Shown in pieces: positions 15,202 to 24,042 of a DNA stretch of 64,000 bases. Source of the stretch: Xenophilus sp. AP218F (GTDB taxonomy: Bacteria; Pseudomonadota; Gammaproteobacteria; Burkholderiales; Chromobacteriaceae). Numbering within the stretch: position 1 is the first letter of the stretch; each line of letters opens with the position of its first letter. The stretch spans positions 1 through 64,000 of the forward strand of contig NJIE01000010.1 of the NCBI GenBank assembly GCA_002213445.1, written 5' to 3'. A model generated the notes under the pieces. The model searched no databases, was not told where the DNA came from, and saw only the letters and a program-made list of their open reading frames with translations. The position numbers and the translations under genes are program-made.

Positions 15202-16644
15202 CTAGCGGCGCACGGGAATCGTCAACATGGCGCACAAGCCGCCCATCGGATGGTTGTAGAGCAGGATATCGCCGCCGTGATCTCGGGCGATCGCGCGCGC
15301 GATCGCCAGGCCCAGGCCGCTGCCGCCGGTATGGCGGGCGCGCGAGCTTTCCAGCCGGACGTACGGCTCGAAAACGCGCTCGATATCGCCTTCGGCGATG
15401 CCCGGCCCGTAATCGCGCACCAGCAGGCTCAGCTGGCCGTTATGCTCGCGCAGGCGGACATCCATCTTGTCGCCGCCGTAACGACGGGCGTTTTCCAGCA
15501 AATTGCCGACGCAGCGCCGCATCGACTGCGGCTTGACCTGCAGCGGCTTGACCGGCTCGCTGTTCAAGCGCACCACCCCGCCCATTGCCTCCACGTCTTC
15601 TATCGCGCCTTCCAGCAAGGCGTCGATATGCAACAGCACGCTGACTTCGCCGCTGGTGCCGCCGCGCAGATACGCCAGCGTGTCGCCGATCAGCTGATCC
15701 ATCTCGCCCAGATCGCGTTCGATCGCCTGTTTATGCTTGCCGTCCGGCAACTGCTCCAGCCGCAAGCGAATCCGGGTAATCGGCAGACGCATGTCATGGG
15801 AAACGCCGGCCAGAATCTGGCTGCGGTTCTTGACGTAGCGCTGCAGTTCTTTTTGCATGCGGTTGAAAGCGCGCGAAGAATTGGCCACCTCCACCGTGCC
15901 GGTTTCCGGCAGCGGCGGCTGATCCAGATTGGTCGCCAGGCCGGAAGCCGCTTGCGAAAACACCGCCAGCGGACGGGTCAGGCGACGCACCGCCCAGGCC
16001 GACAGCACGGCGGCCACCAGCGCCACCAGAAACAGCCAGGCCGTCACCCGCCAGGGCGGCTCCTCCGGCGTGGCCACCTGCCCCACGCGGAACGTGACGA
16101 CGGTGCCGTCCCGCAATTGGGCCTGCACCGTCGCCAGCTGCACTTTGAATTCGGATTCCGGCTCGTTGTCGCCGTCGCTTCTGGGCAGGACGTCTACCAG
16201 CAATTGCTTGCCGGGCAGGTAGAAATAGCGGGAAGGGTCGGAATACGGACGCATCACGTCGCGCGCCACTTCGGGAGAATCTTCGCGAAAAGACAGCACC
16301 TGCACCGCAAAAGGATATTCGAGGTTTTCGCGGATCAGCTGACAGAACACCAAGGTTTCCGTCTTGCCGGACTCTTCGCTGCGGATCCAGTGGTGGTCGA
16401 TGGACACTTGCGCGGCCGGCGAGCTGAGCGCGCCGACCATCTTGGCGCGGCTGCTGGCGGGCACTTCGTCCAGAAGGTTGATCACGTCGGCAAGATGCTG
16501 GGCGACGTATTCTGCGCGCAAGGTGCGCGTCAGGCGGTCGCGGTCGTTCAACACCAGAGCGATGCCCACTGCGTTGGCCAGCAGCAACCCCAAAAGCAGG
16601 GTCACCAGCAACTGGCCGTACAGGGTGCGGGGAAGCCATCTCAT
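15202..16644 (-). CDS. envZ: EnvZ-like sensor histidine kinase
   Basis: Inner-membrane two-component sensor of 480 aa. One membrane helix near residues 10-30 and another near 180-200 flank a periplasmic domain of about 150 residues. A HAMP domain follows, then the phospho-His in GVSHDMRLPITRIR, an N box (NLLENARRYGG) and G boxes (VRDYGPGIAEG, TGGSGLGLAIARAI). The His-box context SHDMRLPITRIR is that of the EnvZ subfamily. The ATG at 16644 overlaps the regulator stop (ATGA). An upstream in-frame start at 16665 lies inside the regulator gene. Orthology to EnvZ in the strict sense is likely but not certain. Confidence 0.85.
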   Translation of the reverse strand: MRWLPRTLYGQLLVTLLLGLLLANAVGIALVLNDRDRLTRTLRAEYVAQHLADVINLLDEVPASSRAKMVGALSSPAAQVSIDHHWIRSEESGKTETLVFCQLIRENLEYPFAVQVLSFREDSPEVARDVMRPYSDPSRYFYLPGKQLLVDVLPRSDGDNEPESEFKVQLATVQAQLRDGTVVTFRVGQVATPEEPPWRVTAWLFLVALVAAVLSAWAVRRLTRPLAVFSQAASGLATNLDQPPLPETGTVEVANSSRAFNRMQKELQRYVKNRSQILAGVSHDMRLPITRIRLRLEQLPDGKHKQAIERDLGEMDQLIGDTLAYLRGGTSGEVSVLLHIDALLEGAIEDVEAMGGVVRLNSEPVKPLQVKPQSMRRCVGNLLENARRYGGDKMDVRLREHNGQLSLLVRDYGPGIAEGDIERVFEPYVRLESSRARHTGGSGLGLAIARAIARDHGGDILLYNHPMGGLCAMLTIPVRR

Positions 16645-17357
16645 CGAGCCGGAACCACCTCGCAAGCCAGCATGTATCCGCCGCTGCGGATGGTCTTGAT
16701 CAGCAGCGGCTCGCGCGCGTCATCGCCCAGACGGCGGCGCAGCCGGCCTATCATCACATCGACGGTGCGATCGAAGGGCCCGGCTTCCTTGCCGTTCATC
16801 GCTTCCATCAGTTGGTCGCGCGACATCACCCGCTGCGGATTCTCCACCAGCGCCTGCAGCAATTTGAACTCTCCGCCGGACAGCGGCGTCACCACGCCGC
16901 TGTTGTCCACCAGGTGCTGCGCGCCCAGTTCCAGCTTCCAGTCGGCGAACTGCAGCACCCGCATCGCGGATTTGCCGGCGGCGCGATCCGCCACCCGGCG
17001 CAGAATGCTGCGCACCCGGGCCAATAGTTCGCGCGGATTGAAAGGCTTGGGCAAATAATCGTCGGCGCCCATTTCCAGGCCGATGATGCGATCCAGCTCG
17101 TCGCCGCGAGCAGTCAGCATCAGGATGGGCATGCTGGAGCGCGAGCGCAGATCGCGGCACAGGGTCAGGCCGTCGGTGCCGGGCAACATCAGATCCAGAA
17201 TCAGGATATCGAAACGCTGCTCGGCCATGGCGCGATACATGGCCTCGCCATCCGGCACCGCCATCACTTCCAGCCCCTGCTGGCCGAGATATTCGCAGAG
17301 CAGATCGCGCAGATCCGGATCGTCGTCAACGATCAACAGTCGGGAAACCTGAGACAT
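16641..17357 (-). CDS. ompR: OmpR-like response regulator
   Basis: DNA-binding regulator of 238 aa. The N-terminal receiver has DDDPDLRDLL, the phospho-acceptor Asp in LILDLMLPGTDGL, the Thr in MLTARGDE and the Lys in PKPFNPRELLAR. The C-terminal winged helix (about 140-235) contains LSGGEFKLLQALVE and FDRTVDVMIGRLRRRLGD, as in OmpR. It is the first gene of the pair and is coupled to the kinase. The porin gene and the predicted small RNA just downstream are natural candidate targets, by analogy with enterobacterial OmpR; no binding site was identified by eye. Confidence 0.88.
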   Translation of the reverse strand: MSQVSRLLIVDDDPDLRDLLCEYLGQQGLEVMAVPDGEAMYRAMAEQRFDILILDLMLPGTDGLTLCRDLRSRSSMPILMLTARGDELDRIIGLEMGADDYLPKPFNPRELLARVRSILRRVADRAAGKSAMRVLQFADWKLELGAQHLVDNSGVVTPLSGGEFKLLQALVENPQRVMSRDQLMEAMNGKEAGPFDRTVDVMIGRLRRRLGDDAREPLLIKTIRSGGYMLACEVVPAR

Positions 17358-17490
17358 GAACGCAATTCCTTGAACACAAACTGCCGTAAGGATACCGCGC
17401 GCGGCCGGGACGCAACCATGTTTAAACGCTGGTTTTCATTTATTTACCGGCAGTTTACAAACAAAACGCAACGCGCAGCGGCTCGGCGCC

Positions 17491-17533
17491 GAAAACGCAA
17501 AACGCGCCGCTCTCCTCGCGAAGAGCGGCGCGC
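17491..17533 (-). terminator. Intrinsic terminator of the terC gene
   Basis: A stem of about 11 bp (17503-17513 with 17522-17532) is followed on the minus strand by TTTTGCGTTTTC. It lies 32 bases past the terC stop and upstream of ompR. Confidence 0.75.
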
Positions 17534-17564
17534 ATGGGGAACCACCTGGCGCTGGCGGGCTGCG

Positions 17565-18560
17565 TCAGTCCGCCACGCGGTCGTCTCGGGTTCGATACAG
17601 CGAGTAGCCGATGCCGCCGGCCAGCATGCCCACCGTCACCAGCAGCGACAGCAGCGTCGGGATCTTGAAGGCCACCCAGCCGATGTCGTGCAGGTAAACC
17701 AGCCCCACCTTGACGCCGATGAACACCAGAATCAAAGCCAGCGCGTACTTCAGATAGTGGAAGCGATGCACCATGGCCGCCAGCGCGAAGTACAGCGCGC
17801 GCAGGCCGAGAATCGCGAAAATGTTCGAGGTGTAAACCAGGAACGGGTCCTGGGTGACGGCGAAAATCGCCGGAATACTATCCACCGCGAACACCAGATC
17901 GGCGCTCTCCACCAGGATCAGCGCCAGCAGCAGCGGCGTGGCCCACCAGCCGGCCGCCAGGCCGTGCTTCTCGCCCCGCACCAGGAACTGGTTGCCGTAC
18001 AAGTCCTTGCTGAAGCGGAAATGACTGCTCAGCCAGCGATACAAGCCCTGCTCGGCCAAGGGCGTCTGCTCGTCGTCGGATACCAGCATTTTCAGGCCGG
18101 CAGCCAGCAGGAACGCGCCGAAGACCAGCAAAATCCACTGGAACTCCATCACCAGCGCCGAGCCCAGGCCTATCATCAGCGCGCGCATCACGATGGCGCC
18201 CAGGATGCCCCAGAACAATACCCGATGCTGGTAAGCGCGGGGAATCGCCATGCTGGAGAAGATCAGCGAGATCACGAACACATTGTCCAGCGACAGCGAT
18301 TTCTCCAGCAAGTAGCCGGTGAAATACTGCAAGCTGGCATCCGCGCCGCGATACCACCACACCCAAACGCCGAAAGCCAGACCGATGGCGATATAGAACG
18401 CCGACAGCTTCAGGCTCTGCTTGACGCCGATCTCCTTGCCATCCCGCTGCAACACGCCCAGGTCGAACGCCAGCAGCGCCAGAACCCCGGCAATGAACAT
18501 CAGCCACACCCAGACAGGGTAGCCTAGAAACACTCCACTCAATGCTTCAATCAATTGCAT
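17565..18560 (-). CDS. TerC/Alx family integral membrane protein
   Basis: Polytopic inner-membrane protein of 331 aa with about nine hydrophobic segments, in the TerC family. E. coli Alx, of similar length, affects manganese balance and responds to alkaline pH. Conserved acidic motifs within membrane helices are visible: EKSLSLDNVFV, ILVESADLVFAVDSIPA, and the TSNIFAILGLRALYF stretch. The short leader carries no recognisable yybP-ykoY or pH-responsive element. GGAG lies only one base before the ATG, which is unusually close, and an 8-codon open frame (18547-18570) overlaps the start. The metal-export role is inferred from the family. Confidence 0.88.
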   Translation of the reverse strand: MQLIEALSGVFLGYPVWVWLMFIAGVLALLAFDLGVLQRDGKEIGVKQSLKLSAFYIAIGLAFGVWVWWYRGADASLQYFTGYLLEKSLSLDNVFVISLIFSSMAIPRAYQHRVLFWGILGAIVMRALMIGLGSALVMEFQWILLVFGAFLLAAGLKMLVSDDEQTPLAEQGLYRWLSSHFRFSKDLYGNQFLVRGEKHGLAAGWWATPLLLALILVESADLVFAVDSIPAIFAVTQDPFLVYTSNIFAILGLRALYFALAAMVHRFHYLKYALALILVFIGVKVGLVYLHDIGWVAFKIPTLLSLLVTVGMLAGGIGYSLYRTRDDRVAD

Positions 18561-18575
18561 GCTCCATCATGTATC

Positions 18576-18598
18576 GGCCCCGGCGGCAAACCGGGGCC
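18576..18598. terminator. Hairpin between htpX and terC
   Basis: An 8-bp perfect GC stem (18576-18583 with 18591-18598, loop of 7) without a T tract. It lies downstream of htpX and 16 bases before the terC start, so it could reduce read-through or shape the terC leader. Confidence 0.4.
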
Positions 18599-18624
18599 TG
18601 TTGTCATCGTCGCCGCGCCTGTCT

Positions 18625-19503
18625 TCAGCGGCGGTTTTCCAGCATCGCGATGCGCGACTCCAGGCTGGGGTGGCTGGACAGCAGGGACATCCAGCCGGCG
18701 CCGCCGGAAATGCCGGAAGCGGCCATATTCTGCGGCAAAGCGCCAGGATGCATGCCGCCCAGACGGCGCAGCGCCTTCACCATGCCCTGCGGCGAGCCCA
18801 GCAAGCCTGCGGCGCCCGCGTCGGCGCGGTATTCGCGCTGGCGCGAGAAATACATCACGATCACCGAGGCCAGGATGCCGAACAGCAATTCGCACGCCAC
18901 GACGGTGACGAAATAACCGATGCCGACGCCGCCGCTCTCTTCGTCATTGCGACGCAGCCAGCTGTCTACAACATAGCCCACCACCCGCGCCAGGAAGAAA
19001 ACAAAGGTGTTGACCACGCCCTGGATCAGCGTCAGCGTCACCATGTCGCCGTTGCGGATGTGGGCGATTTCGTGCGCCAGCACCGCTTCCACTTCGTCCT
19101 CGGTCATGCCGGCCAGAAGGCCGGTGGACACCGCCACCAGCGCGTTGGACTTGCTGGGGCCGGTGGCGAAGGCATTGGGCTCGCCCTCGTACACCGCCAC
19201 CTCGGGCATCGGCAAACCGGCCCGGTCGGCCAGCTTGCGCACCGTGCCCAGCAGCCAGTATTCGGTATCATTGGCCGGCTGGGCGATCACCCGCGCGCCA
19301 GTGCTCCACTTGGCCATGGTCTTGGACAGCAGCAGCGAGATGAAGGCGCCGCCAAAGCCCAGCAGGGCCGAAAACATCAGCAACATGCCCAGATTCAGGC
19401 CATTGCTGGTCAGGAACCGGTTCAAGCCCAGCAGATTGGCCGCCAGCCCCAACACCAGCATCACGGCGATGTTGGTGGCGATCAATAAGAAAATGCGTTT
19501 CAC
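18625..19503 (-). CDS. htpX: Membrane zinc metalloprotease HtpX
   Basis: Heat-shock-type inner-membrane protease of 292 aa (E. coli HtpX 293 aa) that degrades misfolded membrane proteins together with FtsH. Two N-terminal membrane helices ([20 protein letters not shown] and a second near 40) precede the zinc motif HEIAH, with further helices and the downstream Glu in [12 protein letters not shown] at 19503 is chosen because GGGAGG lies nine bases upstream and it aligns with HtpX N-termini; the frame open further upstream is not family-like. It is divergent from nhaR with a shared control region. Confidence 0.95.
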   Translation of the reverse strand: MKRIFLLIATNIAVMLVLGLAANLLGLNRFLTSNGLNLGMLLMFSALLGFGGAFISLLLSKTMAKWSTGARVIAQPANDTEYWLLGTVRKLADRAGLPMPEVAVYEGEPNAFATGPSKSNALVAVSTGLLAGMTEDEVEAVLAHEIAHIRNGDMVTLTLIQGVVNTFVFFLARVVGYVVDSWLRRNDEESGGVGIGYFVTVVACELLFGILASVIVMYFSRQREYRADAGAAGLLGSPQGMVKALRRLGGMHPGALPQNMAASGISGGAGWMSLLSSHPSLESRIAMLENRR

Positions 19504-19582
19504 GATGCAAGCCTCCCAAACATTGAATATCGGCGCTCCCGATGCGGAAGCCGTTGCTGCGCAGTATAGCCGGCTGCAATAG

Positions 19583-19627
19583 TCGAAAAAATCAAATAAA
19601 CTCTGATTAATCATACGATTTTTTCGA
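19583..19627. promoter_or_regulatory. Inverted repeat in the htpX-nhaR control region
   Basis: A perfect 11-bp inverted repeat (19583-19593 with 19617-19627, core TCGAAAAAATC) flanks an AT-rich centre containing the palindrome GATTAATC (19605-19612). It sits 16 bases before the nhaR ATG and 80 bases from the htpX start, as expected for an autoregulatory LysR-type operator. Binding is not shown. Confidence 0.5.
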
Positions 19628-19643
19628 AAAATTGGCCGACGAG

Positions 19644-20519
19644 ATGAATTACAAACACCTGCATTACTTCTGGGCGGTGGCGCGCGCCGGCAGCGTCACC
19701 CGCGCGGCGGAACAACTGGGCATGAGCGCGCAGACCGTCAGCGGCCAGATTTCGCGATTGGAACAGGAGATAGGCCGGGCGCTGTTTCGCCCGCAAGGAC
19801 GCGGGCTGGCGCTGACCGAGGCCGGCCGCGTGGCCTTGCGCTACGCCGACCAGATTTTCATGCTGGGAGAGGAGTTGAGCGAAACGCTGGCCGACGCTCA
19901 CCTGGACCAGACCATACGGTTGGCGGCCGGCGTCTCGGACGTGTTGCCCAAATTCATCGCCCTGCAGCTGCTGCAACCGGCGCTGCGACTGCCGCACCGG
20001 GTACGCCTCTCCTGCAGCGAGGGCGACTTCGACGAGCTGCTGACCGATCTTGGCAGCCATCGGCTGGACTTGATCCTGGCCGATCGCCCGATCGCCGCCA
20101 GCGGGCAGCAGCAGTTCCAGTCCTGGCTGCTGGCGCGCTGCCCGGTCATGATTTTCGGCCAGCCCGGCTTGGCGTCGCAGTATGAAGCTGGCTTTCCGCG
20201 CAGTCTGGATCATGCGCCGCTGCTGCTGCCCAGCCGCGACAACGTGCTGCGCAGCCAGCTGGAGGACTGGTTCGACGAGCGCGGGATTCGGCCTGACATC
20301 GTGGCCGAGTTCGACGACGGCGCCTTGATGGAGGCTTTCGCGCAGCAAGGACTGGGCTTGTGCCCCGCTCCGGCCTGGCAAGCGCCGCGCGGCGACGGCC
20401 TGCAGCTGATCGGCGCGGTGGACGGCGTGTGGGAGCACTATTACGCCATCGCCAGCCGCCGCAAGTTGCAGCATCCGGCCTTGCAGGCCATCGTCGCCGC
20501 CGCGGAAACTCGCGGCTGA
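19644..20519 (+). CDS. nhaR: NhaR-like LysR-family transcriptional activator
   Basis: LysR-type regulator of 291 aa. The start [28 protein letters not shown], the PQTVSGQI-like recognition helix (AQTVSGQIS) and the phrase [13 protein letters not shown] match E. coli NhaR, which activates the Na+/H+ antiporter gene nhaA and the pga biofilm genes. Residues 1-60 are the winged helix-turn-helix and 90-290 the effector-binding domain. ATG at 19644 is preferred over an upstream TTG at 19632. No antiporter gene is adjacent, so the target is unknown here. It is convergent with the acyl-CoA-binding protein gene. Confidence 0.85.
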   Translation: MNYKHLHYFWAVARAGSVTRAAEQLGMSAQTVSGQISRLEQEIGRALFRPQGRGLALTEAGRVALRYADQIFMLGEELSETLADAHLDQTIRLAAGVSDVLPKFIALQLLQPALRLPHRVRLSCSEGDFDELLTDLGSHRLDLILADRPIAASGQQQFQSWLLARCPVMIFGQPGLASQYEAGFPRSLDHAPLLLPSRDNVLRSQLEDWFDERGIRPDIVAEFDDGALMEAFAQQGLGLCPAPAWQAPRGDGLQLIGAVDGVWEHYYAIASRRKLQHPALQAIVAAAETRG

Positions 20520-20532
20520 CGCCTGGCAAAAC

Positions 20533-20557
20533 AAAACCGGCCCCTGGGGCCGGTTTT
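20533..20557. terminator. Bidirectional intrinsic terminator
   Basis: AAAACCGGCCCC (20533-20544) is perfectly complementary to GGGGCCGGTTTT (20546-20557). With A and T tracts on both sides it can end both nhaR and the convergent gene. Confidence 0.85.
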
Positions 20558-20578
20558 GACGATGCCGATCTGCGCCGC

Positions 20579-20839
20579 TTACTCTTCCAGCAGCCGCTTG
20601 ACCACGTCCACGTACTCCTGCTTGGCTTCGTCGGCGGACTTGCCCTTCAGCTTTTCCCAGGCGTCGAACTTGGCGCGATTGATGAAATCCATCATGCCCG
20701 GGCGCTCGCCGCTGGCGTCGCCTTCGGTGGCTTGCTTGAACAGCGCGTACAGTTGCAGCAGGGTCTGGTTGTCCGGGCGCTCGGACAGGGTTTTCACGTC
20801 GGCTTGCGCCTGGGTGAACAGGGTCTGCAGATCAGACAT
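20579..20839 (-). CDS. Acyl-CoA-binding protein (ACBP)
   Basis: Cytosolic four-helix protein of 86 aa that binds medium and long-chain acyl-CoA esters. Family residues are visible: LQLYALFKQATEGD in helix 2, RPGMMDFINRAKFDAWEKLKGKS with the ligand-contacting Lys and aromatic residues, and the final AKQEYVDVVKRLLEE helix. Length is standard for the eukaryotic and bacterial ACBP family. In bacteria its role is less defined: acyl-CoA buffering for fatty-acid degradation or lipid synthesis. It is a single-gene unit with its own terminator. Confidence 0.93.
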   Translation of the reverse strand: MSDLQTLFTQAQADVKTLSERPDNQTLLQLYALFKQATEGDASGERPGMMDFINRAKFDAWEKLKGKSADEAKQEYVDVVKRLLEE

Positions 20840-20966
20840 GGTTTTTCCTTTGTTGAATGCCGGGACGTTTCTACGTCCCTGATTGCGGTGTCAGCCATAC
20901 CGGCTTGGCCGGATGGCTGAATGTATCACGAAGCCGCGTGGCGGCGACAGTCATTCAAACAAACGT

Positions 20967-21698
20967 TTACTTGGCGTTCAGCAACTGCTCGATATCGCTG
21001 CCGTCGATCGCGCCCGGCACCACCTGCCCGTTGGCGAAAATCAGCGCCGGCGTGCCGGTGATGCCAAGCTTCTGGCCCAGCTGCTGCACTTTCTCCAGCG
21101 GGGTATCGCAGTTGTCCGGACCGGTCAGCGGCTTGCCGTCGCGCATGAAGCCAGTCCAGGCGGCGGCGCGGTCCTGCGCGCACCAGATCTGCTTGGACTT
21201 GCGCATCGCGTCCGGATGCAGCTGGGTCAGCGGGTACAGGAAGGTGTAGATGGTGACGTTGTCGAGATCCTTCAGGCTTTCGCGCTCCAGCTTCTTGCAG
21301 AACGGGCAATCCGGGTCGGTGAACACCGCCATCTTGCGTTCGCCCTTGCCGCGCACGTCCTTGAAGGCGAATTCGAACGGCAGCGCGTTGAAGTCCACCT
21401 TGGACAATTCGGAGACGCGCTTCTCGGTCAGGCTTTCCTTCTTCTTGGTGTCGATCAGGTCGCCCACGAACAGGTAGCTGGCATCGGCGTTGGTGTACAC
21501 CACCTGCTTGCCGTCCACCACCACCTCGAAAATCCCCTTGACCGGCGTGGCGGCCACGCTCTTGACCGGCCGGCTGGGAAACTGGCTCATGAACGCTTTC
21601 TTGACGTCGTCCAGGTTCGCGCCGGCGGCCTGGGTGCAGGCGGCCAGCGACATCAGCAGGGTGCTGGCCAGAGCCAGGGACTTCATTTTCTTTTTCAT
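20967..21698 (-). CDS. dsbC: Thiol:disulfide isomerase DsbC, possibly lipid-anchored
   Basis: Periplasmic disulfide isomerase/reductase of 243 aa. An N-terminal dimerisation domain is followed by a thioredoxin fold with the active-site CPFC in TDPDCPFCKKLE and the cis-Pro in GITGTPALIF. A second cysteine pair (IWCAQ... NCDTP) matches the structural disulfide of DsbC. The signal region ends SLAAC, a good lipobox with Cys21 and then Thr, so an outer-membrane lipoprotein is possible; cleavage after QAAG by signal peptidase I is the alternative. ATG at 21698 has AAGGA seven bases upstream. It is the last gene of pepP-ubiH-ubiI-like-dsbC. Confidence 0.9.
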   Translation of the reverse strand: MKKKMKSLALASTLLMSLAACTQAAGANLDDVKKAFMSQFPSRPVKSVAATPVKGIFEVVVDGKQVVYTNADASYLFVGDLIDTKKKESLTEKRVSELSKVDFNALPFEFAFKDVRGKGERKMAVFTDPDCPFCKKLERESLKDLDNVTIYTFLYPLTQLHPDAMRKSKQIWCAQDRAAAWTGFMRDGKPLTGPDNCDTPLEKVQQLGQKLGITGTPALIFANGQVVPGAIDGSDIEQLLNAK

Positions 21699-21716
21699 CA
21701 AATATCCTTCGGAGGA

Positions 21717-22868
21717 TCAATAACCAATCGCGTGTCGGGCAAGCTGGCGCTTGAGCGGCCGCAGCCGGTTGGTCAACGACAAGCCCGCGTTGCGCAACCA
21801 GGGCACGCCCGGCAACGTGGAGTGGAACAACTGGAACAAGCCATCGCAGCCCAGCTGCATGGTCTTCACCGCCTCGCGGCGCTGGCGCTGGTAACGCCTG
21901 AGCAGCATCCAGTCGCCGGCGTCGCGGCTGCCGGCCAACAAGGCCGCCAGTTGTTCGGCGTCCTGGAAACCCAGATTGACGCCCTGCCCGGCCAGCGGGT
22001 GCACCGTATGCGCGGCGTCGCCCAGCAGGGCGACCCGCTCGGCCACCACCGCATCGGGCTGAATCAGCCGCAAGGGGAAGGCCGCCGGCGGCGTCAGCAA
22101 TTCCAGCTCGCCCAGCGCATGGCCGCCGGCGGCCGCCACCCGCGCGGCCAGCGCCGGGGCGGACAACTCAAGCAGCGCTTGCGGATCAGAGGTTGACCAT
22201 ACCATCGAAATTCGGTTCCCGGCCATGGGCAGCCAGGCCAGAATGCCTTCGCCCAGAAACCACTGCCGGGCGATGTCGCCGTGCGGCAGCCGGCAGGCGA
22301 AATTGGCCACCACGCCGCTATGGCCGTACGGTTTGACGCTGGCTGAGAGGCCGGCCTGCTCGCGCACCCAGGAATTGGCGCCGTCCGCGCCGGCCACCAG
22401 CGCCGCGCTCAGCTGCCGGCCATCGTCCAGCTCCATGCGCGCCGTCAGCGGCGAGGTGGCCAGCGCACGCGGCCGCGCGCCGCGCAGGCAGGTCACGCCG
22501 CTTTCGGCCAGGCGCCGCCACAAGGCGGCCAAGAGCCAGCGATTTTCCGCGATCCAGGCCAGCGCTTCGGCGTCGGCGTCGCTGGCGGCGAATTCAATGC
22601 GCCCGCCATTGTCGCCGCGCACGTCCATGGCGGCGATGACGCCAAGACGCTCGCTCCCCGGCCAGGCGTCCAGCCGCTGCAGAAAAGCGCGATTGGCCGG
22701 GCTGATGGCGTAAATCCGCGCGTCCCAGCCCTGCTCCAGATCGCCGAAGGCGGCCTGGCTGCCTTCCAGCAGCGCCACGCGCTTGCCGGCCGCGTCCAGC
22801 GCCAGGGCCAGCGCCGCGCCCACCAGTCCGCCGCCCACCACGATCACATCGTATTGTCTGTCTGTCAT
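21717..22868 (-). CDS. UbiI/UbiF-type FAD-dependent ubiquinone hydroxylase
   Basis: Membrane-associated flavin monooxygenase of 383 aa from the UbiH/UbiF/UbiI family, adding a hydroxyl to the ring during ubiquinone synthesis. The Rossmann motif is VVGGGLVGAALALALDAAG, the middle motif is GADGANSWVRE, and the FAD ribityl-binding motif is GDAAHTVHPLAGQG. The gene order pepP-ubiH-this gene matches E. coli pepP-ubiH-ubiI, which favours a C5 hydroxylase. The exact ring position (UbiI, UbiF or the broader UbiM) cannot be assigned by eye. Confidence 0.88.
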   Translation of the reverse strand: MTDRQYDVIVVGGGLVGAALALALDAAGKRVALLEGSQAAFGDLEQGWDARIYAISPANRAFLQRLDAWPGSERLGVIAAMDVRGDNGGRIEFAASDADAEALAWIAENRWLLAALWRRLAESGVTCLRGARPRALATSPLTARMELDDGRQLSAALVAGADGANSWVREQAGLSASVKPYGHSGVVANFACRLPHGDIARQWFLGEGILAWLPMAGNRISMVWSTSDPQALLELSAPALAARVAAAGGHALGELELLTPPAAFPLRLIQPDAVVAERVALLGDAAHTVHPLAGQGVNLGFQDAEQLAALLAGSRDAGDWMLLRRYQRQRREAVKTMQLGCDGLFQLFHSTLPGVPWLRNAGLSLTNRLRPLKRQLARHAIGY

Positions 22869-22880
22869 TCCGCTCTATCC

Positions 22881-24041
22881 TTACACGCCGAACACCAGAT
22901 GCCCGGCGAATCTGCGCCTGAGCGGCGGCAGCACGTCCAGCGCGGTCATGCCCACGCCGCGTAGGCTGTTGAGCAAGGGGTTGTGGCCGTCGAACAGCTT
23001 GATCAGCCCGTGGGTGAAGCCCACCACCGCGTGGCTGTCCAGCTTGCGCGCCGCGGCGTAGGCGGCCAGCGCCCGGCTGTCGCCCGGATCGGCCGCGCCG
23101 CGCAAGGCGCCGGCCAGGCCGATGGCGTCGCGCAGCCCCAGATTCAGGCCCTGCGCCGCCACCGGGTGCATGGTTTGCGCGGCGTTGCCGATCAGCGCCA
23201 CCCGGCCGCTGATCACGCGATTGACCTGGCGCAGCGCCAGCGGAAAGCTGGCGCGCGGACCGATGGAAACGATCTTGCCTTGCCGCTCGCCGAAAGCCTG
23301 CTGCAATTCGCGGCACAGCGCCTCATCGTCCATTTGCTTCAGCCGCTCGGCGTCGTCGTTGCCGCGAGTCCAGACCAGCATGAAACCCTGTCCGTGCGGC
23401 AGCAAAGCGAACGGGCCGTCGGCGGCGAAGCGCTCGTAAGCCACCCCGGTTTGCGGCAGCTCGGTGGCGACCTCGGCCAGCACCGCGCATTGCCGGTAAT
23501 CGTGGACCAGCCGTTTGACGCCCGGCAGGCTGTCGGCCAGCGCGCCGCCTTCGGCCAGCACCGCCAGGCGGCAGGTCAGCAGTTCGCGGCCCTCTGGGCC
23601 GGACACCTCGACGCAGGCGTAATGGCTCAGGCTGCGCACCGACTCCACCCGGCACTGCCAGCGCACGTCGACCCCGGCGGCTTCCAGCACCTCGGCCAGA
23701 CCCTGCACCAGCGCGGGGTAATCCACCACCACGCCAAGATGCGGCAAGGCCAGGTCTTCGCGCTGCAGCACGGTGCGGCCGCAACTGCCCTGCTGCGAGA
23801 CATGCACGGTATCGATCATGGTGCACGGCAAGGCGGCCGGCCAGGCGCCCACCGCCGCCAGCTGCTGGCGGCTATGCCAGGACAAGGCCAGCGCGCGCGC
23901 GTCGCGGATCGCGGCGTCGCGCGCGCGCGCCTCCACCAGTGTCACGCGGCGGCCTTCGCCCGCCAGCTTCAAGGCCGCCAGCGCGCCCACCGGTCCGCCG
24001 CCCACGATCAATACGTCTGAATGCTCGTTGCCCGTTCCCAT
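22881..24041 (-). CDS. ubiH: UbiH-type FAD-dependent ubiquinone hydroxylase
   Basis: Second flavin monooxygenase of the pathway, 386 aa. It shows IVGGGPVGALAALKLAGEG at the N-terminus and GNAAQTMHPVAAQGLNLGLRD near residue 285. The GNAAQT form, rather than GDAAH, is typical of UbiH, the C1 hydroxylase acting on the octaprenyl-methoxyphenol intermediate. It begins one base after the pepP stop and ends 12 bases before the next hydroxylase gene, so all are one operon. Confidence 0.9.
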   Translation of the reverse strand: MGTGNEHSDVLIVGGGPVGALAALKLAGEGRRVTLVEARARDAAIRDARALALSWHSRQQLAAVGAWPAALPCTMIDTVHVSQQGSCGRTVLQREDLALPHLGVVVDYPALVQGLAEVLEAAGVDVRWQCRVESVRSLSHYACVEVSGPEGRELLTCRLAVLAEGGALADSLPGVKRLVHDYRQCAVLAEVATELPQTGVAYERFAADGPFALLPHGQGFMLVWTRGNDDAERLKQMDDEALCRELQQAFGERQGKIVSIGPRASFPLALRQVNRVISGRVALIGNAAQTMHPVAAQGLNLGLRDAIGLAGALRGAADPGDSRALAAYAAARKLDSHAVVGFTHGLIKLFDGHNPLLNSLRGVGMTALDVLPPLRRRFAGHLVFGV

Positions 24042-24042
24042 T

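Noticed and set aside
18561-18624. A yybP-ykoY manganese riboswitch ahead of the terC/Alx-type gene
   Set aside because: The gap to htpX is only 64 bases and contains a single GC hairpin; it is too short and lacks the conserved riboswitch core.
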